In this document: piece after piece, positions 43,251 through 57,701 of the stretch
Numbering within the stretch: the first letter of the stretch is position 1
How the letters are laid out: each line of letters starts with the position of its first letter
NCBI GenBank assembly: GCA_046330935.1
Contig: JAXLRU010000002.1
Span: forward strand, 992,001 to 1,056,000
Source: JAXLRU01 sp046330935
GTDB lineage: Bacteria > Actinomycetota > Actinomycetes > Actinomycetales > Kineosporiaceae
DNA length: 64,000 bases
Reading direction: 5' to 3'
Notes under the pieces: model-generated
The model's input: only the letters and a program-made list of their open reading frames with translations
Databases searched by the model: none
What the model was told of the DNA's origin: nothing
Position numbers and translations under genes: made by a program

Positions 43251-44409
43251 GCCGTCCCGGCGGGGCGTGCTGCGCTGGGCGTCGGGCCTGGCCGCGGGTG
43301 CCGTCGCCGGGGCGTCGGTGTCGGCCGTGTCGGCCTGCGGCGGGGGTGACCCGCTCGCCTCACCCGCGCCGTCCTCGCCGGACGCGCCCGCCTCCGGTGC
43401 CGCGCGTCCTGCCGCGGGTGCCGCCCCCCACCCCGCGCTCGTCACGCCGTCGCCCGCCGCGGAGCTCGCGCTCGTCGCGTTGCCGGCGTCCTCCGGGGCC
43501 GCCCGCACGGCCCTGGCCGCGCTCGCCCGGGCCTGCCTGGCGGTGCCGTCCGCTGCGGCGGGGGCGTCCGAGGCTGCGTGGGTCGGGCTGTCCGCGGCAG
43601 GGCTCGAGCGGGTCGGCTCCACCGGCGCGGTGCCGTCCGGGCTGCGGCCGATGCCGCCGTTCGAGGGGGACGTGCTCGTGCCCGAGCGCGCGGAGGCCGA
43701 CGTCGTCGTGCAGGTGGAGGCGGGCACGCCCGACCGCGCCGCCGACCTGCTGGACGGCGTCCTCGCCGCCGCCACGGGGGCCACCGCCCGGTGGCGGACT
43801 CCGGCGCACCGCGACGTCGTGCCCACGCGCGACGAGCGTCCCCTGGTGCGCAACCCGTTCGGGTTCGTCGAGGGGCAGAGCAACCCGCCGCTGGGCGCCG
43901 CAGGCGAGGCGGGCGGCGTCGCGCGCCTGTCCGCGGGCGTTCCGGCATGGGCCGTCGGCGGGTCGTTCCTCGCCCTGCGGGTGGTGCGCATCGCCCGCGC
44001 GCTGTGGGACGCCGACCCGATCGCCCGGCAGGAGCAGGTCGTGGGACGCCGCCGGGACGGGACGTGGCTCGACGGCAGCGCCGCCACGGGGCGCCCGCCG
44101 TTCGCCGCCGGGGCCGACCCCGACGGCCGGGTGACGCCGCTGACGTCCCACGTGCGCAGGGCCCGGCCGGAGACGCCCGCGGCCGCGCGCGTCCCGCTGC
44201 TGCGGCGCTCCTACGCCTTCGGGTCGGCGGCCGACCCCGGCGACGAGGGGCTGCTGTTCATGGCGTTCACGCACGACCTCGACGGGTTCGAGACCGTCCA
44301 GCGGCGCGTGATCGGCGACGCGATGACGCCCTACGTGCTGACCGTCGGCGGCGGGTACTACCTCGTGCCCCGGGCCGATCCCGGCTGGGTCGACGAGCTG
44401 CTCGGGTAG
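43234..44409 (+). CDS. Tat-exported DyP-type peroxidase with an unusual GFVEG motif
   Basis: A 391-residue protein with a twin-arginine signal (PSRRGVLRWASGLAAGAVAGAS) followed by a Cys-containing lipobox-like SAVSACGGG. The DyP fold is shown by VPTRDERPLVRNPFGFVEGQSNP, TWLDGSAATGRPP, the haem-ligand region LTSHVRRARPET and YAFGSAADPGDEGLLFMAFTHDL. The distal GxxDG motif, whose Asp acts in peroxide cleavage, reads GFVEG (Glu213). Members decolorise dyes, oxidise lignin-related phenolics or remove iron from haem. It overlaps the upstream gene by 17 bp. Confidence 0.85.
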   Translation: MTTPAEPSRRGVLRWASGLAAGAVAGASVSAVSACGGGDPLASPAPSSPDAPASGAARPAAGAAPHPALVTPSPAAELALVALPASSGAARTALAALARACLAVPSAAAGASEAAWVGLSAAGLERVGSTGAVPSGLRPMPPFEGDVLVPERAEADVVVQVEAGTPDRAADLLDGVLAAATGATARWRTPAHRDVVPTRDERPLVRNPFGFVEGQSNPPLGAAGEAGGVARLSAGVPAWAVGGSFLALRVVRIARALWDADPIARQEQVVGRRRDGTWLDGSAATGRPPFAAGADPDGRVTPLTSHVRRARPETPAAARVPLLRRSYAFGSAADPGDEGLLFMAFTHDLDGFETVQRRVIGDAMTPYVLTVGGGYYLVPRADPGWVDELLG

Positions 44410-44460
44410 GCGTACCTGGCCGACTGGCCGCCCGGCCGCCCGGCCCGCCGGTTCGGTGGC

Positions 44461-44769
44461 TCAGCGCGAGCCGCAACCCCAGGTGTGGTGCAGCCCGAGC
44501 CGGCGGCTGAGCAGGCGCAGGGCCGCGGTGTGCAGCTCGACGGACTGCTCGCCCTCGCCCGGTGCCGCCAGGTGCGCGAACAGGTAGGGGCAGGTCGGCG
44601 GGCCGCTGGCGACCACCGACGTCACGCGTGCCTGCCCCCCGCCCCGCGCCTCGTCGTCGAGCCCGAGGTCGTGCGCCCGCACCGTCGCCGCCCGCAGGGC
44701 GGTGTTCAGCTGGGCGACCTGCTCGAGTTCGAGCGTCGTCGTGGCGTGGGACAGCGCGTGCCCGGACAT
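44461..44769 (-). CDS. Hypothetical protein
   Basis: A 102-residue protein starting at ATG 44769 with GGAGG 6 nt upstream. It is mainly helical with a central TSVVASGPPTCPYLFAHLAAPGEGEQSVELHTAALRLLSRRLGLHHTWGCGS. There is no membrane segment or signal. I recognise no family. It converges on the DyP gene and is separated from the ATPase gene by about 200 bp without a credible gene. Confidence 0.5.
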   Translation of the reverse strand: MSGHALSHATTTLELEQVAQLNTALRAATVRAHDLGLDDEARGGGQARVTSVVASGPPTCPYLFAHLAAPGEGEQSVELHTAALRLLSRRLGLHHTWGCGSR

Positions 44770-44967
44770 CCATGGCCTCCCTCGGGCCGCCCGACGTCCA
44801 CTCACGGTGGGTGGAGACATGAGGACGGCGAGTCACTCATCTCCGATGGTGCTCCCCGGTCGACGCGTGAGGCCGGGACCTCCGGGCCGTTCGGGCGGCC
44901 GGGCCGGTTCCCGTGCGGGTGCCGAACCCGCCGGACCGGGGCGCCGCTGCTGCAGTGTCCGCACGGG

Positions 44968-46248
44968 TCACGCCTCCAGCGGGTGCCGCCACAACGAGTC
45001 GATCGGCAGGACGTGGATGCGGTCCGTCTGGGTGTAGCGGCGTTGCCCGGTGGTGAGGACGACGCCGGCTCGGAATCGTGGCCCCAGGGCATCGCGCAGT
45101 CGCCGAAGTCCGGACACGTCGGCAGCAGTCGCTCGCTGGTTCGCCTTCACCTCGAAGGCGAGGACGTCACCGTCGTCGAACTCCGCCACCAGGTCGACCT
45201 CTGCACCGTCGCTCGTCCGCCAGTGACCCAAGGTCACCTGTTCGTCGAGCCAGGACGCTTGCTTGCGCAGCTCGCCCACCACGAAGGTCTCGAGCAGGTT
45301 CCCGAACTCGGTGAGGGCGGTCGGCTCGAGCGAGGCGAGCTTGTCCGGGGTCAGGCGCAGGAGCCGTGCGGCCAGGCCTGAGTCGACCACGTGCACCTTG
45401 GGACGGACGCTGACTCGGGACCGTAGCGTCTTGCCCCAACCAGGCAGCCGGACGACGAGGAACAAGTCCTCCAGCAGTCGAAGGTGGGCCTCAGCGGTCG
45501 CCCGCTCCACGCCCACGGCTTCGGCGATCTTGGTGACGTTGAGCAGTTGGCCCGTCTGAGCCGCCGTCCTGGTGAGCAGGTCCGCCAGGGACTGCCGCTG
45601 ACGCACCCGCCCGAGTTCCAGCGCGTCGCGTTCGATCGACTGGCGGACGAAGTCATCGAACCACCGCGCGCGGGCAGCCCCGGAGCGGCGCACGGCGAGG
45701 GGAAGCCCACCTGTGCACACGCGTCTGGCGTACTCCTCCCGGCTGGTGCTCGAGATCAACGGCTTCGTCACCACCGCCTCGGGATCCGCGCGCAAGGCCG
45801 CCAGTAGTTCGTCGCGGCCCCCCTCGAGCTCGCCCTGAGACAGGGGCCAGATGGTGACTGTGTGGAGTCTGCCCGTCAGCGCCTGGGCGGTCGACGGCAG
45901 CGCATCCTGGCGGGTCGAACCGGTGATCACCGCCGTCCCGGGGCGGCTGCCCTCGCGGTTCAGGCGAGCCTTGATTGCGTCGAGGATGTCGGGAACGCGC
46001 TGGTACTCGTCGACACACAGCGGTGCGTCGCCACCGGCCACCTGGGACAAGTTGCCCGAGACCGCCTCGCGGACGTCGATGTCGTCCAAGTCGATGATCT
46101 CGACACCCTGCTCTTGCGCGAGGATCCGGAGCACCGTCGACTTGCCCACGGAGCGCGGCCCGTGCAGGGCGATGACGGGCTCCTCCGCGATCAGAGCGCT
46201 GAGCAGCTCGCTGACGCGGCGCCGGACCAGGCCATCGCCTTCTCCCAT
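44968..46248 (-). CDS. AAA ATPase with DUF4143 C-terminal domain
   Basis: A 426-residue protein. Walker A is ALHGPRSVGKSTVL, Walker B is PLCVDEYQRVPDIL, and sensor-like TGSTRQ follows. Residues about 215-270 form a winged helix (LLNVTKIAEAVGVERATAEAHLRLLEDLFLVVRLPGW). The end is DUF4143, carrying a PD-(D/E)xK-like core (HWRTSDGAEVDLV... DVLAFEVKA). Such ATPases are widespread, often in accessory regions, and their biological role is not settled. Start ATG 46248. Four 23-bp repeats lie immediately upstream, in the probable promoter. Confidence 0.85.
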   Translation of the reverse strand: MGEGDGLVRRRVSELLSALIAEEPVIALHGPRSVGKSTVLRILAQEQGVEIIDLDDIDVREAVSGNLSQVAGGDAPLCVDEYQRVPDILDAIKARLNREGSRPGTAVITGSTRQDALPSTAQALTGRLHTVTIWPLSQGELEGGRDELLAALRADPEAVVTKPLISSTSREEYARRVCTGGLPLAVRRSGAARARWFDDFVRQSIERDALELGRVRQRQSLADLLTRTAAQTGQLLNVTKIAEAVGVERATAEAHLRLLEDLFLVVRLPGWGKTLRSRVSVRPKVHVVDSGLAARLLRLTPDKLASLEPTALTEFGNLLETFVVGELRKQASWLDEQVTLGHWRTSDGAEVDLVAEFDDGDVLAFEVKANQRATAADVSGLRRLRDALGPRFRAGVVLTTGQRRYTQTDRIHVLPIDSLWRHPLEA

Positions 46249-46301
46249 CAGGCGAACCTAGCAGCTCACGGTGCTCTGTTGCACGAATCTGAGGGTAGCT
46301 A

Positions 46302-46389
46302 CTACGCAAACGTGAGGCAACGTACTGCGCAAACGTGAGGCGGTCTACGGCGCAAACGTGAGGCGGCCTACTGCGCAAACGTGAGCGCC
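46302..46389. repeat. Four tandem repeats of about 23 bp upstream of the DUF4143 ATPase
   Basis: The core CGCAAACGTGAG occurs at about 46306, 46329, 46352 and 46374, each preceded by a CTAC or TACT motif. A degenerate fifth unit (GGCACGAACGCGAGCG) follows near 46395. The array starts about 55 bp upstream of the ATPase start codon. Confidence 0.85.
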
Positions 46390-46451
46390 CTGACGGCACG
46401 AACGCGAGCGGCGGGGCCGAGCGCGAACCGGGCTCTCGATCGGTCCCGCTG

Positions 46452-46820
46452 CTACCCCAGTGGCGACAGTGCGACGCCGGATCGCAGTCGGACCGTTCTG
46501 TCGCCCAGGGGTGCAGCCAGGTCGAGCACCACGGAGTCCCGGAGGGCGATGTCGTCCGAAGAGCCCCTCGAGCGTCGGATCGTCACGTCGACGACGACCT
46601 CGGTGGAGGTCTGCTCCATGACCTCCGCGCTGTGCAGCCGATCGTCGGGGCCGCGCAGGTAGACGACGGTCACCTGGCGCTCACCCGGGCCGCGTCGGTA
46701 CCCGTCGACGTCGGCCGAGGTCACCGTGGCGCGGACCGTCCACCACACGGCCAGCCCCGCCACGGCGACCACGACGACCACGGCGGCCGTGGCGATCCAC
46801 CACGCGCGACGTCTGCTCAT
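46452..46820 (-). CDS. Membrane-anchored protein of unknown function
   Basis: A 122-residue protein with one N-terminal transmembrane helix (WWIATAAVVVVVAVAGLAVWWTV) after a basic cytoplasmic tail, and an extracytoplasmic beta-rich domain (RQVTVVYLRGPDDRLHSAEVMEQTSTEVVVDVTIRRSRG... VLDLAAPLGDRTVRLRSG). Start ATG 46820. I recognise no family. It is in the same orientation as the carboxylase 51 bp upstream and the ATPase downstream. Confidence 0.62.
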   Translation of the reverse strand: MSRRRAWWIATAAVVVVVAVAGLAVWWTVRATVTSADVDGYRRGPGERQVTVVYLRGPDDRLHSAEVMEQTSTEVVVDVTIRRSRGSSDDIALRDSVVLDLAAPLGDRTVRLRSGVALSPLG

Positions 46821-46871
46821 GACCCGATGCTCACACGTTGCCTTCGCAGGTGTGGGCGCCGGCGCGCATGA

Positions 46872-52589
<5,718 letters not shown>

Positions 52590-52762
52590 CCGGGGTTGCC
52601 TCCACCTCGCTGGTCGACGTCCGAGCCCGACCTTCATGGCAGCAGGCGTCGCGCGAAGCCGGCTCGGGTCTCGGTCGACCCTACGGGCGCGGCCGACCCC
52701 CCGTCGCACCGTGGCGGCGACAAAGGCTCACCGCCGGGCTTTGTGGGGACCCACCACAGACG

Positions 52763-52798
52763 CCCCGACGGCGCCGGTGGGGACCGGCGCCGTCGGGG
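52763..52798 (-). terminator. Terminator of the cutinase-like gene
   Basis: A perfect 15-bp stem (52763-52777 with 52784-52798) with a 6-nt loop lies 17 bp past the stop of the cutinase gene on the minus strand and well ahead of the carboxylase start. Confidence 0.7.
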
Positions 52799-52814
52799 CT
52801 GGGCGTGGCGTCGA

Positions 52815-53690
52815 TCAGTACGGGCAGGTGCTGCGGTACTGGCTGATCGACGTCGAGGTGGCGGGCGTGGGGCACAGGAACGGCGAGTAGCGGGTGTCGG
52901 CGTCGACGAACCGCTTCAACCACGAGATCGAGTACTGCGCGATGGTCGTGTTCGCGGTGGTGGGCGCGAAGTGGCTGGCACCGCGCAGCTCGACGTAGGC
53001 CTTGGGCAGGCTCGAGGGCAGGCCCGTGTAGAAGGGGACGGCGTGCGCGGCCGGGGACGCGATGGTGTCCGACTGGGCGCCGACGATCAGGGCGGGCGTG
53101 CTCACCTCGGGCCACGTCTTGTCGAGGTTCCACGGGGTCAGCGCCACGAGGGCCTTGAGCGTGGTGTCGGCCTTGGCCGCCTCCAACGTGCCGCCCCCGC
53201 CCATCGAGTGACCCATGACGGCCAGTCGCAAGGGGTCGACGCGGGTGCGGACGCTGCTGCTCGTCGTGAGGTACCGCAGCGCGGCCCGCAGCTGGTCGCC
53301 GCGCTGGGCGGGCTGGTCGTAGCGGGACAGCGTGTCGATGGTGAACACGACGAAGCCCTGCGAGGCGAGGCGGGGGCCGAGCCAGGCGACGCTGGACTGG
53401 CCGGCCGTGAAGCCCGGGACGACGGCCACGGCGCCGAACGTGCCGTCGGCCGTGGTGGTGGGGTAGGTGATCGTGCCGCCGCCGAAGCCGGAGACGGACA
53501 GGCGGCTGACCGTCGTCGACGACGTCGCGTAGGGGCCGCGCGAGGCCTGGATCGACGACAGGGTGGGGGCGGGGCCGCGCTCGTAGGGGTTGGCGGCGGC
53601 GGTGACGGCGGTCGGGGTGGCGACGAGGCCGGTGACGGCGAGGAGCACGACGGCGGACAGGCGCAGCCGTCGCAGGGGGGTCGCGAGCAT
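52815..53690 (-). CDS. Secreted cutinase / PET hydrolase-like polyester hydrolase
   Basis: A 291-residue exported hydrolase. After the signal peptide (cut near VTAAANPYERGP) the whole chain follows the Thermobifida cutinase and LCC pattern: NPYERGPAPT, TVSRLSVSGFGGGTITYPT, VVPGFTAGQSSVAWLGPRLASQGF, GHSMGGGG (Ser162), LTPWNLDKTW, VGAQSDTIAS (Asp208), HAVPFYTGLP, GASHFAP (His240), and a C-terminal Cys pair (FLCPTPA, STCPY). The natural substrate class is cutin or other polyesters. Compared with LCC, the aromatic clamp Tyr is Phe and the residue three before the triad-His motif differs. The gene has its own terminator. ATG 53690 follows GAAGGA. Confidence 0.9.
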   Translation of the reverse strand: MLATPLRRLRLSAVVLLAVTGLVATPTAVTAAANPYERGPAPTLSSIQASRGPYATSSTTVSRLSVSGFGGGTITYPTTTADGTFGAVAVVPGFTAGQSSVAWLGPRLASQGFVVFTIDTLSRYDQPAQRGDQLRAALRYLTTSSSVRTRVDPLRLAVMGHSMGGGGTLEAAKADTTLKALVALTPWNLDKTWPEVSTPALIVGAQSDTIASPAAHAVPFYTGLPSSLPKAYVELRGASHFAPTTANTTIAQYSISWLKRFVDADTRYSPFLCPTPATSTSISQYRSTCPY

Positions 53691-54254
53691 GGTCCTTCGT
53701 CCTTCCGGTGGCCCTTGTGGGGGCGGGAGGGGGCAGGTCCTGGCCGCGGCCGAGACTAATGGCACAAAGTGGTCAATTGGTTACGTCCGGTTGACGGGAA
53801 GGCCCAGCGGGAGGAGCGCGGGCCCGGCGGGCGGGGGTCGGACGGCTCACGGTCGGCTCGGGCTGCGGCGTCCCTGTGGTGGAGGCGCGAGGCGGCCGCC
53901 GATGACAAGCAAAACCGGATCAGTCGGTGGCCGAACGGCGCGATCGCCGAGCGGCGCCACGGATTGACGCGGCTGTCCGGCGATGGTGAGGTGCGTGCGC
54001 ACCGTGTCCACCCTTGTCACCGCCATGCCCGCTCTCGGGGGCGTCCGCCCCCCGATCGTGTGACTGTCGGTGATCCGCCCGGGCGTGACGTCGCCAGGAT
54101 GTCACGCTGGGTGCGGCGCGGAGCATCGACCCACGAAACCTGTCCGTCGCCGTGAACGATCAGGCGAAGCGCTTCGACGACGCCGTCCCGCAGCCCGAGC
54201 GAGGACGGCGTCCCGCGGCGCACGCCGTCCTCACACCGTCGTGGAAGAGGGAGC
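53691..54254. other. 564-bp divergent intergenic region between the cutinase and GH74 genes
   Basis: No credible gene is seen; all open frames here are Arg-rich shadows. Around 53755-53800 the sequence is AT-richer (TAATGGCACAAAGTGG, TCAATTGGTTACG) and probably carries the cutinase promoter. Near 54165 a palindrome precedes the GH74 gene. Confidence 0.45.
54165..54176. promoter_or_regulatory. Palindrome resembling a LacI-family operator upstream of GH74
   Basis: CGAAGCGCTTCG is a perfect 12-bp palindrome 79 bp upstream of the GH74 start. The AGCGCT centre is that of cellulose-utilisation operators of the CebR/CelR type (TGGGAGCGCTCCCA), but the outer bases differ. Confidence 0.4.
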
Positions 54255-57074
54255 ATGTCCAAGCCCCGCAGGAGCCTGATCGGCGCCGTCGTCGCCGCGC
54301 TGGCCGCCGCACCCCTGACGGTCGTCGCCGTCGCCGCGGTCACGTCACCGGCGAACGCCGCCACCCCCGCCCAGCAGAAGTCGACCTGGCGCAACGTCGA
54401 GATCCAGGGCGGCGGGTTCGTCCCCGGGATCGTCTTCAGCCAGGCCCAGAAGGACCTGATCTACGCGCGCACCGACATCGGCGGCATGTACCGCTGGAAC
54501 CCCTCGACCAGCCGCTGGATCCCGCTGCTGGACTGGGTCGGCGCCGACAACTGGGGCTGCAACGGCGTCGTCTCCATCGCCGCCGACCCCACCGACGCGG
54601 CCAAGGTCTACGCAGCGGTGGGCATGTACACCAACGACTGGGACCCGAACAACGGCGCGATCATCCGCTCCTCCGACAAGGGCGACACCTGGCAGGTGAG
54701 CAAGCTGCCGTTCAAGCTCGGCGGCAACATGCCCGGCCGCGGCATGGGCGAGCGCCTCGCCGTCGACCCGAACAAGCCCTCCACGCTGTACTTCGCGGCG
54801 CCTTCCAAGAAGGGCCTGTGGCGCTCCACCGACTCCGGCGCCACCTGGGCGCAGGTCTCCGCGTTCCCCAACGCCGGCACGTACGTGCAGGACTCGAGCC
54901 AGCCGTACCTCGCCGACAGCCCCGGCGTCGTCTGGGTGCAGTTCGACAGGTCCACCGGCAGCGCCGGCGCCGGTTCGAAGACGATCTACGTGGGCGTCGC
55001 GGACGTCGACAACTCGATCTACCGCAGCACCGACGGCGGGACGACGTGGAGCCGGGTCCCGAACCAGCCCACCGGTTACCTGCCGCACAAGGCCGTCATC
55101 GACACCACGAACAAGGTGATGTACGTCGCCTACAGCAACACCCAGGGCCCCTACGACGGCGACAAGGGCATCCTCCAGCGCCTCGACCTCACGACCGGCA
55201 CCTGGACGGACATCTCCCCGGTCAAGCTCTCCGCCGGGGCCGACCTGCACTTCGGGTACTCCGGCCTGACGGTCGACCGGCAGAAGCCGAAGACCCTGAT
55301 CGTCGCCTCGCAGGTGTCGTGGTGGCCGGACGCCGTCTTCTGGCGGTCCACCGACGGCGGGACCACCTGGTCGCAGATCTGGGACTGGACCAGCTACCCC
55401 TCGCGCAGCTTCAAGTACAAGCAGGACATCACCGAGGTGCCCTGGCTGAACTTCGGCGTCACCAAGCCCGTCGAGCCCGACACCGCCCCCAAGCTGGGCT
55501 GGATGAACGAGTCCGTCGAGATCGACCCGTTCAATTCCGACCGGCTCATGTACGGCACCGGCGCGACCATCTACGGAACCACCGACCTCACGAAGTGGGA
55601 CACCGGCGGCCAGTTCACGATCAAGCCCATGGTCGGCGGCCTCGAGGAGACCGCCGTCCTCGACCTGATCAGCCCGCCGTCCGGCCCCACGCTGGTCAGC
55701 GCGCTCGGTGACATCGGCGGCTTCGTCCACACCGACCTCACCAAGGTGCCCTCGACGATGTTCACCGGGCCGACCTTCACCTCGACCCGCAGCCTCGACT
55801 ACGCCGAGCTCAAGCCCGAGATCCTCGTCCGCGCCGGTGACTTCACCGCCTCCGACCGGCCCAACGACCACCACGTCGCGTTCTCCACCGACGCCGGCAA
55901 GTCGTGGTTCCAGGCCAGCGCCGAGCCCGGCGGGATCAACAGCGGCGGCACCATCGCGGCGTCCTCCGACGGGCAGCGGTTCGTCTGGGCGCCCGGCGAC
56001 GCCGGCCAGCAGGTCGTCGTCTCCGAGGGCCTCGGCTACCAGTGGAAGCCCGTCCAGGGCCTCACCGCGCAGTCCGTGATCGAGTCCGACCGGGTCAACC
56101 CGAAGACGTTCTACGCGTTCAAGGACGGCTCGTTCTTCCGGTCCACCGACGGCGGCGCCACGTTCACCGCCACCGTGAAGACCGGCCTGCCGACGTCGGC
56201 GAGGTTCAAGGCCGTCGCCGGCCGCGAGGGCGACATCTGGCTCGCCGGCAGCACCGGCCTGTTCCGCTCCACCGACGGCGGGACGTCGTTCACCAAGGTG
56301 TCCTCGGTGGATGCCGGCAGCTCCGTCGGGTTCGGCAAGGCCGCGCCCGGCGCGTCCTACCAGGCCGTCTACCTGATCGGCTCGGTCGGCGGGGTCGCCG
56401 GGGCCTTCCGCTCCGACGACGCCGGCGCCACCTGGGTGCGGATCAACGACGACCAGCACCAGTACGGCAACTGGGGCGAGGCCGTTACCGGCGACCCGCG
56501 CGTCTACGGCCGCGTCTACGTCGGCACCAATGGGCGCGGCATCGTCTACGCCGACCCCGCCGGCACGACCACCACCCCGCCGGTGACCACCACCAAGCCG
56601 ACGACGACCACGCCCGTGCCCACCACGACGTCGCCGAAGCCGAGCACCACCTCGCCGACCGGCAAGACCACGAAGAAGACCAGCACGAAGAAGACGAGCA
56701 CCAAGAAGTCGTCGGTCAAGGTGCGCTGCAAGACCGGCAAGAACGGCAAGAAGACCTGCAAGACGATCACGAAGAAGGCCAAGGCCGCCCTCGCCCCCGC
56801 GGTGGTCTCCGCCTCCGGGTGCTCGGTCGCCTACCGGGTCACCGACTCCTGGCCGGGCGGGTTCCGCGCCGAGGTCGCCGTCACCGCCGACCGGGCCGCC
56901 TCCGGGTGGTCCCTGACCTGGCCGGGCGCCACCGCCGCGTCCGCCTGGGGTGCGTCGACGACCGGGACGGCGGTCGTCGGCGGTGCGCTCGCGGCGTCCA
57001 CGACCGCCTCGGCAGGGATCCTCGCCTCGGGGACCCCCGCCGCGGCACCGACCGTGAGCTGCAGCGCGAGCTGA
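54255..57074 (+). CDS. GH74 xyloglucanase with Lys-rich linker and reduced CBM2-like module
   Basis: A 939-residue exported enzyme. The signal peptide ends near TSPANAA. Residues about 40-760 form two beta-propellers made of repeated FRSTDGGxTW strands. The candidate catalytic acids are in ARTDIGGMYRW (Asp74) and RSLDYAE (Asp515), positions conserved in GH74. A Thr/Pro linker, a Lys-rich segment with RCKTGKNGKKTCKTIT, and a short CBM2-like end (CSVAYRVTDSWPGGFRAEVAV... SCSAS, about 85 residues) follow. It cleaves the glucan backbone of xyloglucan, complementing the GH6 and GH127 enzymes in the window. ATG 54255 follows GAAGAGGGAG. Confidence 0.92.
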   Translation: MSKPRRSLIGAVVAALAAAPLTVVAVAAVTSPANAATPAQQKSTWRNVEIQGGGFVPGIVFSQAQKDLIYARTDIGGMYRWNPSTSRWIPLLDWVGADNWGCNGVVSIAADPTDAAKVYAAVGMYTNDWDPNNGAIIRSSDKGDTWQVSKLPFKLGGNMPGRGMGERLAVDPNKPSTLYFAAPSKKGLWRSTDSGATWAQVSAFPNAGTYVQDSSQPYLADSPGVVWVQFDRSTGSAGAGSKTIYVGVADVDNSIYRSTDGGTTWSRVPNQPTGYLPHKAVIDTTNKVMYVAYSNTQGPYDGDKGILQRLDLTTGTWTDISPVKLSAGADLHFGYSGLTVDRQKPKTLIVASQVSWWPDAVFWRSTDGGTTWSQIWDWTSYPSRSFKYKQDITEVPWLNFGVTKPVEPDTAPKLGWMNESVEIDPFNSDRLMYGTGATIYGTTDLTKWDTGGQFTIKPMVGGLEETAVLDLISPPSGPTLVSALGDIGGFVHTDLTKVPSTMFTGPTFTSTRSLDYAELKPEILVRAGDFTASDRPNDHHVAFSTDAGKSWFQASAEPGGINSGGTIAASSDGQRFVWAPGDAGQQVVVSEGLGYQWKPVQGLTAQSVIESDRVNPKTFYAFKDGSFFRSTDGGATFTATVKTGLPTSARFKAVAGREGDIWLAGSTGLFRSTDGGTSFTKVSSVDAGSSVGFGKAAPGASYQAVYLIGSVGGVAGAFRSDDAGATWVRINDDQHQYGNWGEAVTGDPRVYGRVYVGTNGRGIVYADPAGTTTTPPVTTTKPTTTTPVPTTTSPKPSTTSPTGKTTKKTSTKKTSTKKSSVKVRCKTGKNGKKTCKTITKKAKAALAPAVVSASGCSVAYRVTDSWPGGFRAEVAVTADRAASGWSLTWPGATAASAWGASTTGTAVVGGALAASTTASAGILASGTPAAAPTVSCSAS

Positions 57075-57137
57075 GTCCCCTCCCCCTCCTGGGGGACTCG
57101 GCCCTGTCGACGCCCGGGACCCGCGGGCGTCCGCCCG

Positions 57138-57167
57138 GCGGCCGGTCCACTGACGTGGACCGGCCGC
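57138..57167 (+). terminator. Terminator after the GH74 gene
   Basis: A perfect 13-bp stem (57138-57150 with 57155-57167) with a TGAC tetraloop lies 64 bp after the stop. Confidence 0.75.
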
Positions 57168-57218
57168 ACCGTCATGTCGGGATAGCGTTCGAGAACCCGA
57201 GTGGCGCGGAGGGGGAGG

Positions 57219-57653
57219 ATGGACGGCTGGGACTCCCCGCAGGGCTGGGCGGTACGGGGCGCCGGGCTGTCCCTGATCGCCGTGATGGTCCTGATGATCG
57301 GCGTCGGTGGCGGAGCGCGCGACCTCGCCTCGGCTCGCGAGATGCTCGCCCACGGCACGTGCTCGGCGTGGACCGTCGACGGGGTCGAGCTCAACGCCCG
57401 GGGCGGGAAGGTCGACGTCCTGCGGGTGTCCCAAGGGGCGCAGCGGCGGGACGTCGTGGTCGCAGAGCCGATCGCCGCGCCCGCCGTCGGCTCGACGTCC
57501 GAGGTGTGCGTCCTCGGCGACGCCGCCGCCGTCCGAGCCGACCTCGACGTCCGCGGCAAAGTGCACACGATGATCGGCTTCGGTGCCGCCGCCCTGGTGC
57601 TGGCCGCGCTGGCCGGGTGGCATGGCATCCGCTACCGCCGCCTCGTGCGCTGA
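57219..57653 (+). CDS. Two-helix membrane protein of unknown function
   Basis: A 144-residue protein with helices at about 15-33 and 117-136 enclosing an extracytoplasmic domain with two cysteines (HGTCSAWTVDG, SEVCVLGDAAAVRADLDVRG) likely to pair. Architecture resembles the small protein at 40946 in outline (two helices around a two-Cys loop), though sequence similarity is not evident. ATG 57219 follows GGAGGGGGAGG. It is flanked by terminators on both sides, so it is a single-gene unit. Confidence 0.62.
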   Translation: MDGWDSPQGWAVRGAGLSLIAVMVLMIGVGGGARDLASAREMLAHGTCSAWTVDGVELNARGGKVDVLRVSQGAQRRDVVVAEPIAAPAVGSTSEVCVLGDAAAVRADLDVRGKVHTMIGFGAAALVLAALAGWHGIRYRRLVR

Positions 57654-57660
57654 GACGAAG

Positions 57661-57701
57661 CGGGGAGTCTCGCCGCGGTTGAACCGCTGCGAAACTCCCC
57701 A
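57661..57701 (+). terminator. Stem-loop terminator after the two-helix protein
   Basis: Outer arms 57662-57673 and 57689-57700 (one mismatch) enclose an inner GCGGTT-GAACCGC hairpin, 8 bp after the stop. The following gap to 57955 holds no gene and probably contains the RHS2 promoter. Confidence 0.65.

Noticed and set aside
46302..46389. Possible CRISPR array from the regularly spaced repeats
   Set aside because: The units are directly adjacent with no unique spacers, number only four, and no cas gene is in the window.
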